Source of the DNA: Chryseobacterium cucumeris
GTDB taxonomy: Bacteria; Bacteroidota; Bacteroidia; Flavobacteriales; Weeksellaceae
Direction of reading: 5' to 3'
Assembly (NCBI RefSeq): GCF_001593385.1
Contig: NZ_LUVZ01000045.1
Coordinates: 186,001 to 250,000, forward strand
Length of the DNA stretch: 64,000 nucleotides
Shown here: positions 59,514 through 64,000 of the stretch, one piece after another
Layout of the letters: each line of letters begins with the position of its first letter
Numbering within the stretch: position 1 is the first letter of the stretch
The notes under the pieces: generated by a model
The model's input: the letters and a program-made list of their open reading frames with translations, nothing else
Databases searched by the model: none
Told to the model about the DNA's origin: nothing
Made by a program: the position numbers and the translations under genes

Positions 59514-61505
59514 ATGGATTTTAAGCTTCAATCAGAATATAAACCTACCGGAGACCAGCCTCAAGCTATTGAAAAACTTACTGAAGGAATAGAGATCGGT
59601 GAGAAATATCAAACGCTTTTAGGGGTAACAGGTTCCGGAAAAACCTTTACTGTTGCGAATGTGATACAAAAAGTACAACGTCCAACTCTGGTACTGGCAC
59701 ACAATAAAACGCTTGCTGCACAGCTCTTCATGGAGTTTAAAGAGTTTTTTCCCGAAAACGCAGTGGAATACTTTGTAAGCTACTATGATTATTACCAGCC
59801 TGAGGCTTATATTGCCACAACAGGAACTTATATTGAAAAAGACCTGAGTATCAATGAAGAGGTAGAAAAACTACGTCTTTCTGCAACTGCCAGCCTTCTT
59901 TCGGGAAGGAGAGACGTTTTGATTGTGGCTTCTGTTTCATGTATTTATGGTATCGGGAATCCTACCGAATTTCATAAATCTTTGATTTCTATCGCTATTG
60001 GTGAGAAAGTGACAAGAACAGCACTTCTCCATTCACTAGTTAATGCACTGTATGCCAGAACGCTGAATGAATTCCAGAGAGGAACATTTCGTGTAAAAGG
60101 GGACGTAATCGATGTCTTCCCTGCCTACACTGATAATGCGATCAGAATTCAGTTTTTTGGAGATGAAATTGAAAAGATTCAAAGTTTCGACCCTGTTACT
60201 GGAAATGTAGAGGATAATTTTGATCAGATACAGATTTATCCTGCCAATCTTTTTGTAACATCGAAGGAAACCTTAAATGGCGCCATTAAAGATATTCAGG
60301 ACGACATGGTAAAACAGGTGGATTTCTTTAGCTCCGTTGGGAAGCCATTAGAAGCAAAACGACTTCAGGAAAGAACTGAACTGGATCTTGAAATGATTAA
60401 AGAACTGGGCTATTGCTCAGGGATTGAGAACTACTCCAGGTATCTGGATGGCCGTCTTCCGGGAACAAGACCTTTCTGTCTGATTGACTATTTCCCTAAA
60501 GACTTTTTAATGGTCATTGATGAAAGCCACGTAACTGTTCCGCAAGTTCATGCCATGTATGGGGGAGACCGAAGCAGAAAAGAGGCGTTAGTGGAGTACG
60601 GTTTCAGACTTCCTGCGGCGATGGACAACAGACCTTTAAAGTTTGAAGAATTTGAAGCTATTCAGAATCAGGTTATTTATGTTTCTGCAACGCCTGCAGA
60701 TTATGAACTTGAAAAAACGGGAGGTGCTTATATTGAACAAATCATCCGCCCTACCGGGCTTCTTGATCCGATTATTGAAGTAAGACCTTCACTGAACCAG
60801 ATTGATGATCTGATGGAAGAAATCCAGAAAAGAGCTGATGCTGATGAAAGAGTACTGGTAACTACTTTAACCAAGAAAATGGCAGAGGAACTTACGAAAT
60901 ACTTTACCAAGTTCGGAATCAGAACGAGATATATTCACTCAGATGTAGAGACTCTGGAACGTATTCAGATCATGCAGGATCTTCGTTTAGGACTTTTTGA
61001 TGTACTGATTGGGGTTAATTTATTGAGAGAAGGTCTGGATTTACCTGAAGTTTCTCTGGTTGCCATTCTGGATGCTGATAAAGAAGGAATGCTTAGAAGC
61101 AGAAGATCAATGATCCAAACTGTGGGCCGTGCCGCAAGAAACGTGAACGGAAAGGCAATCATGTATGCAGACAAAATCACAAAATCCATGCAGGCTACCC
61201 TGGATGAAACCGAATACCGCCGTGCCAAGCAAATGCAGTACAATGAAGATCACGGTCTGAAGCCCAAAGCCTTAAATAAAAAGATATCCGAAAATCTCGT
61301 AGGAAGAAGCAAAGACTTCCCGGATGAAAAATATACGCAAAAAGAAATCCTTCAGAAAGTTGCGGAAACAAAAGCGACTTATGCCAGTGAAGATATTGAG
61401 AAAATGATTGCTCAGAAACAGAAAGAAATGGAATCTGCAGCAAAAAATCTTGACTTTATAAAAGCAGCCAAGCTGAGAGATGAAATTGCAGCTTTGAAAG
61501 CTTAA
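59514..61505 (+). CDS. uvrB: Excinuclease ABC subunit B
   Basis: The 663-residue helicase-like protein has Walker A GVTGSGKT at 37-44, the beta-hairpin region YYDYYQPEAYIATTGTYIEKD, helicase motifs (MVIDESHVTVPQ, GVNLLREGLDLPEVSLVAILDADKEG) and a C-terminal UVR motif (EMESAAKNLDFIKAAKLRDEI). It verifies DNA damage and loads UvrC in nucleotide excision repair. ATG 59514 (MDFKLQSEYKPTGDQP) is the family-consistent start, with a TATTTTTG box 18 bases upstream. Confidence 0.98.
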   Translation: MDFKLQSEYKPTGDQPQAIEKLTEGIEIGEKYQTLLGVTGSGKTFTVANVIQKVQRPTLVLAHNKTLAAQLFMEFKEFFPENAVEYFVSYYDYYQPEAYIATTGTYIEKDLSINEEVEKLRLSATASLLSGRRDVLIVASVSCIYGIGNPTEFHKSLISIAIGEKVTRTALLHSLVNALYARTLNEFQRGTFRVKGDVIDVFPAYTDNAIRIQFFGDEIEKIQSFDPVTGNVEDNFDQIQIYPANLFVTSKETLNGAIKDIQDDMVKQVDFFSSVGKPLEAKRLQERTELDLEMIKELGYCSGIENYSRYLDGRLPGTRPFCLIDYFPKDFLMVIDESHVTVPQVHAMYGGDRSRKEALVEYGFRLPAAMDNRPLKFEEFEAIQNQVIYVSATPADYELEKTGGAYIEQIIRPTGLLDPIIEVRPSLNQIDDLMEEIQKRADADERVLVTTLTKKMAEELTKYFTKFGIRTRYIHSDVETLERIQIMQDLRLGLFDVLIGVNLLREGLDLPEVSLVAILDADKEGMLRSRRSMIQTVGRAARNVNGKAIMYADKITKSMQATLDETEYRRAKQMQYNEDHGLKPKALNKKISENLVGRSKDFPDEKYTQKEILQKVAETKATYASEDIEKMIAQKQKEMESAAKNLDFIKAAKLRDEIAALKA

Positions 61506-61525
61506 AAGGATTAATGATAAAATAG

Positions 61526-61554
61526 TTTCGGCGGCATCTTCGATGCCGCCGAAA
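61526..61554 (+). terminator. GC-rich hairpin after uvrB
   Basis: A perfect 13-bp stem TTTCGGCGGCATC/GATGCCGCCGAAA with loop TTC, 20 bases after the stop. No strong T-run follows on either side. It shares the TTCGGCGGC/GCCGCCGAA core with the hairpin at 43672. Confidence 0.75.
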
Positions 61555-61584
61555 TTATATACTAAAATGGGTATATTTTAATTT

Positions 61585-61821
61585 TTACAATCCATTTGTT
61601 ACCGCTGCTCTGATGGGAACCAAAAGATCCATGAGCCCGTTTAATTTGATCTCATACACTGTTGACAGCTGCATTCCCAGTTTTCCTTTTGGCATTCCGT
61701 TTTTATTAAACCATTCCAGATAGCTGATGGGAAGATCCACCAGAACCGTTCCTTCATATTTACCGAAAGGCATTTTCATTACACAGATTTCTTTTAATAT
61801 TTCGGGATTAAGTCCTTCCAC
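61585..61821 (-). CDS. DUF3820 family protein
   Basis: The 78-residue protein contains MKMPFGKYEGTVLVDLPISYLEWF, the DUF3820 signature. The start is GTG at 61821; a stop codon (the perM TAA) lies in frame just upstream, which limits the 5' end. It follows the permease gene by 12 bases on the same strand. Function not established. Confidence 0.85.
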   Translation of the reverse strand: MEGLNPEILKEICVMKMPFGKYEGTVLVDLPISYLEWFNKNGMPKGKLGMQLSTVYEIKLNGLMDLLVPIRAAVTNGL

Positions 61822-61833
61822 GTTTTTATCTAA

Positions 61834-62913
61834 TTAAATTAATTTTTCTTTAATATCATCCTGACCGGGTAATTCAAGATCAGGAGGGGTTTCTTCATCC
61901 GAAAATTCATTTCTGTATACCTGAACCAGCAGAAGGGTTAGTGAGATCAGAATAGGCCCGAAAATCAGTCCCATGAAGCCAAAAAGATTCATTCCCATGA
62001 TGATTCCGAATACAGTATTCAATGGGTGAATATTTTCCAGTTTCTTTAAAAGGGTAAAACGAAGAAGATTATCGGTAAGACCTACTACTACAAGACAGTA
62101 GATGGCTAAACCTATACCTTGTCCTGTATTTCCTTCAGCAATCATAAAAATACACACCGGCACATATACAATAGCTGTTCCAACAACCGGTATTACTGAT
62201 GCAGCAGCTGTTAAAGCAAAAAGCAGAATAGCTCCCGGCGCACCGAAAATCAGATAACCAATAAGAGCAACAATTCCTTGTCCTACTGCAACAACAGGAA
62301 TTCCTATTGCATTGGCCATAATTAATTTTCTCATTTTATCGCCGATCAGGGAGATGTTTGCTCGCTTCAGCGGGGCGGAAGAAGTAAGGATCTTTTCAAA
62401 GAGTCTCGGTCTTTCCAGCATAAAATAGAGAATAAAATACATAGACATTACTACGGTAAGGGTATTGAATGTCCCACTGACTGCAGAAGTAGAAAATTTT
62501 CCTACATTATCTTTCAGCTTGGCCATATTTTCTTTGCTCAGAATATCAAACCCTGTTTTTGAGAAGATATAAGAATGTATTTTGTCCAGGAAAACATTGA
62601 ATTTGGCCATATAAGCCTGTGCATTTCCCAGTTTATCAATAATGAGATCGGCAATAAAATAAATCGGAAGAATAAGAACAATAAGACTCGCAAACATCAA
62701 TGCAAAGGCTGCCAGTGACGGTTTCCATTTTTTTTCTTCCTGCAGATAAAAATTGTATTTTCTGCAGACTACATAAATGGTAATTGCTCCCAACACCGAC
62801 GGAATAAACAATGCCAGATTAAAACAGATCAATCCAGCCAATACCAGAATGATGGCCAGCAATGACATCTGCTTTATCGCAACACTGCTTATTTGTTTGT
62901 CCTTATTCATCAT
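61834..62913 (-). CDS. AI-2E family permease (PerM-like)
   Basis: The 359-residue protein has about eight membrane segments and the family motifs GQGIVALIGYLIFGAPGAILLFALTAAASVIPVVGTAIVYVP and HPLNTVFGIIMGMNLFGFMGLIFGPILISL. The name reflects an exporter claimed for autoinducer-2, but many members are ion/organic-solute transporters, so the substrate is uncertain. A charged acidic C-terminus (DEETPPDLELPGQDD) follows. Confidence 0.9.
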   Translation of the reverse strand: MMNKDKQISSVAIKQMSLLAIILVLAGLICFNLALFIPSVLGAITIYVVCRKYNFYLQEEKKWKPSLAAFALMFASLIVLILPIYFIADLIIDKLGNAQAYMAKFNVFLDKIHSYIFSKTGFDILSKENMAKLKDNVGKFSTSAVSGTFNTLTVVMSMYFILYFMLERPRLFEKILTSSAPLKRANISLIGDKMRKLIMANAIGIPVVAVGQGIVALIGYLIFGAPGAILLFALTAAASVIPVVGTAIVYVPVCIFMIAEGNTGQGIGLAIYCLVVVGLTDNLLRFTLLKKLENIHPLNTVFGIIMGMNLFGFMGLIFGPILISLTLLLVQVYRNEFSDEETPPDLELPGQDDIKEKLI

Positions 62914-62927
62914 GTATTTTTATATTT

Positions 62928-63656
62928 TTATTTGCTGAACATAATTTGTCTTGGTTTTCCTAAGAAAGCACAATAGGTTGAGTACATTACAATCATAATA
63001 AACGGAGCTGTCAGGATAACCCCTATTCCGCAAAGAATAACCCCTGCAATAGAAATCAAAAACCCTAAAAACCCTGTCAATAAGAAAGTTCCATAGTTCT
63101 CTTTAGCAATGTTGAACGACTTTGATAAAGCTTCTGTAGCTGAAGCATTTTCAAATAACAGAATCGGATATCCTATTAAAAGGAAAGGATATACAAAAAT
63201 GATAGGCAAAACACACAATGCCAGAGCTATCGAGGAAATAATCCAGGCAAGAAGACTATAAATCAAAATGTTCACAAAATTCTGGCGGTATCCGATAAAA
63301 AGATCGGAAAACTCAATAGGGTTTTTGGTATTGTATTTATTCACCATGTAGATCAATCCTACATACAAAGGAGATAATAAAAGGCCAAAAAGACTGGAAG
63401 CTCCCATATATAAAGGAAGTCCCGGTGCACTCCAATAATTAAAATCGCCTCCTGAAGATTTCATCTCTTCTACCATAGAAGCAGAATCAAATCCTGTAAG
63501 CATTTGAATAACAGAACCTCCGATCAGATAGATGATCATAGCTACAATTCCGTAACCGAAAACGCCTTTGTACATTTCAAAAGCATGAGAAATAATTGAT
63601 CCCGTTTCTCTGTTGGGTACAGAGCCTTGCTGATCAAATTCGTTAAATTCAGACAT
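62928..63656 (-). CDS. Polytopic membrane protein, unknown function
   Basis: The 242-residue protein has a cytoplasmic N-terminus (SEFNEFDQQGSVPNRETGSIISHAFEMYKGVF) and about five membrane segments, with a Gly-rich final one (GFLGFLISIAGVILCGIGVILTAPF). The pattern 'SFNIAKENYGTF ... CGIGVILTAPF' recurs in the protein at 15961 and in the partial gene at 63729, so all three look like paralogues. Close spacing (14 bases) to the permease gene suggests co-transcription. Confidence 0.75.
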   Translation of the reverse strand: MSEFNEFDQQGSVPNRETGSIISHAFEMYKGVFGYGIVAMIIYLIGGSVIQMLTGFDSASMVEEMKSSGGDFNYWSAPGLPLYMGASSLFGLLLSPLYVGLIYMVNKYNTKNPIEFSDLFIGYRQNFVNILIYSLLAWIISSIALALCVLPIIFVYPFLLIGYPILLFENASATEALSKSFNIAKENYGTFLLTGFLGFLISIAGVILCGIGVILTAPFIMIVMYSTYCAFLGKPRQIMFSK

Positions 63657-63728
63657 AGTTTAAATATTTAATGATTTTACCAAATTTACTTTTTTTTAGT
63701 AAAAAATCCCATTAAACACGAATGAATT

Positions 63729-64000
63729 TTAACTTTTCTCCGAAAAGACTGTTTTATAAAGTGAATAAATCATCGCATTCCAAAAAGGAAAAGTGAAAAG
63801 TCCACCTATCAGAAACAAAGCAAAACCTAAGTACTTAAATAGAAAAGCAACGATCACACACACCATGATTTCAACGAAATACATTTTAAGCGCTTTAAAA
63901 TTTAAGGAAATGGCTTCAAAAATTCTTTTATTGGTAAAGAACATCAATGGAGCAACAAAAATGGTTACAGCAACCCAAATTATAGCCAATACAACAGTAG
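63729..64000 (-). CDS. C-terminal part of a related membrane protein (5' end outside window)
   Basis: The frame is open to the window edge, so only the last 90 residues are seen. They contain membrane segments (VAVTIFVAPLMFF, EIMVCVIVAFLFKYLGFALFLIGGLFTFPFW) and end KTVFSEKS. The GFALFLIGGLFTFPFWNAMIYS segment mirrors the end of the neighbouring 242-residue protein, suggesting tandem paralogues. Function unknown. Confidence 0.7.
   Translation of the reverse strand, partial: TVVLAIIWVAVTIFVAPLMFFTNKRIFEAISLNFKALKMYFVEIMVCVIVAFLFKYLGFALFLIGGLFTFPFWNAMIYSLYKTVFSEKS

Noticed and set aside
1..64000. CRISPR arrays, prophage, IS elements, rRNA or integrons
   Set aside because: No regularly spaced repeats, transposase, integrase, phage structural gene or rRNA segment was found in the window.

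Overview
The window looks like a chromosomal segment from a Chryseobacterium-like member of the Flavobacteriia (Weeksellaceae). The basis is AT-rich DNA with many TAnnTTTG-type -7 promoter boxes, start sites without strong Shine-Dalgarno sequences, a PorD-type type IX secretion gene beside recN/coaBC, a Bacteroidetes-type omega-like RNA polymerase subunit, DUF5687/DUF5686 proteins, an extended ribosomal protein L21, and short GG-leader 'bacteriocin-like' Cys-rich peptides of a kind I associate with Chryseobacterium. No rRNA, phage, IS element, integrase or CRISPR array was seen.

Layout. 1-4.3 kb: an ECF sigma factor with the start of its partner gene, a six-Cys leader peptide, a DyP peroxidase and a DUF5687 ABC exporter. 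4.3-9.8 kb: a housekeeping block read leftward (bamD, omega-like rpoZ, coaBC, porD, recN). 9.9-13.3 kb: a TetR regulator with an operator-like palindrome, TatD, TcdA, RnpA (flanked by inverted repeats) and DUF4126. 13.3-20.5 kb: a leftward block of miaB, a TPR protein, a sigma-54 activator, a membrane protein, lptE and a very acidic TPR-ended protein. 20.5-28.4 kb: two TonB-C-like secreted proteins, PoxB, LysA with an apparent lysine-rich leader peptide and attenuator, a DnaQ exonuclease fused to a decayed GIY-YIG domain, and a HerA-like ATPase. 28.7-33.9 kb: a persulfide-handling operon (CstB-like protein, rhodanese lipoprotein, thioredoxin), a nitrilase-fold amidase, a small outer-membrane protein and RseP.

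33.9-40.9 kb: two identical tRNA-Asn genes, each with its own promoter and terminator, bracket a tricorn-like S41 protease, an ABM monooxygenase, a cupin-MRJP fusion and a divergent AraC regulator. 41-45.3 kb: DUF5686, two six-Cys leader peptides sharing a 5'UTR element, and rplU-rpmA. 45.4-50.9 kb: a metalloprotease lipoprotein, a thioredoxin-like lipoprotein with an acyltransferase, miaE, DUF502 and tnaA. 51.2-59.3 kb: an FAD monooxygenase with a PatB aminotransferase, a TonB receptor, a 152-bp repeat element, a PQQ sugar dehydrogenase and a BlaI/M56 regulatory pair. 59.5-64 kb: uvrB, DUF3820, an AI-2E family permease and two related membrane proteins, the last running off the window.

The most interesting signals are regulatory. 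First is the lysA leader: promoter, 23-codon ORF with six Lys codons, a possible antiterminator segment over its stop codon, and an intrinsic terminator just before lysA. Second is a UTR element shared, at identical spacing, by two Cys-rich leader-peptide genes. Third are the back-to-back promoters at the AraC/MRJP locus, and fourth a pair of near-identical TetR-type palindromes. All assignments are from reading the sequence and family knowledge; no database search was run.
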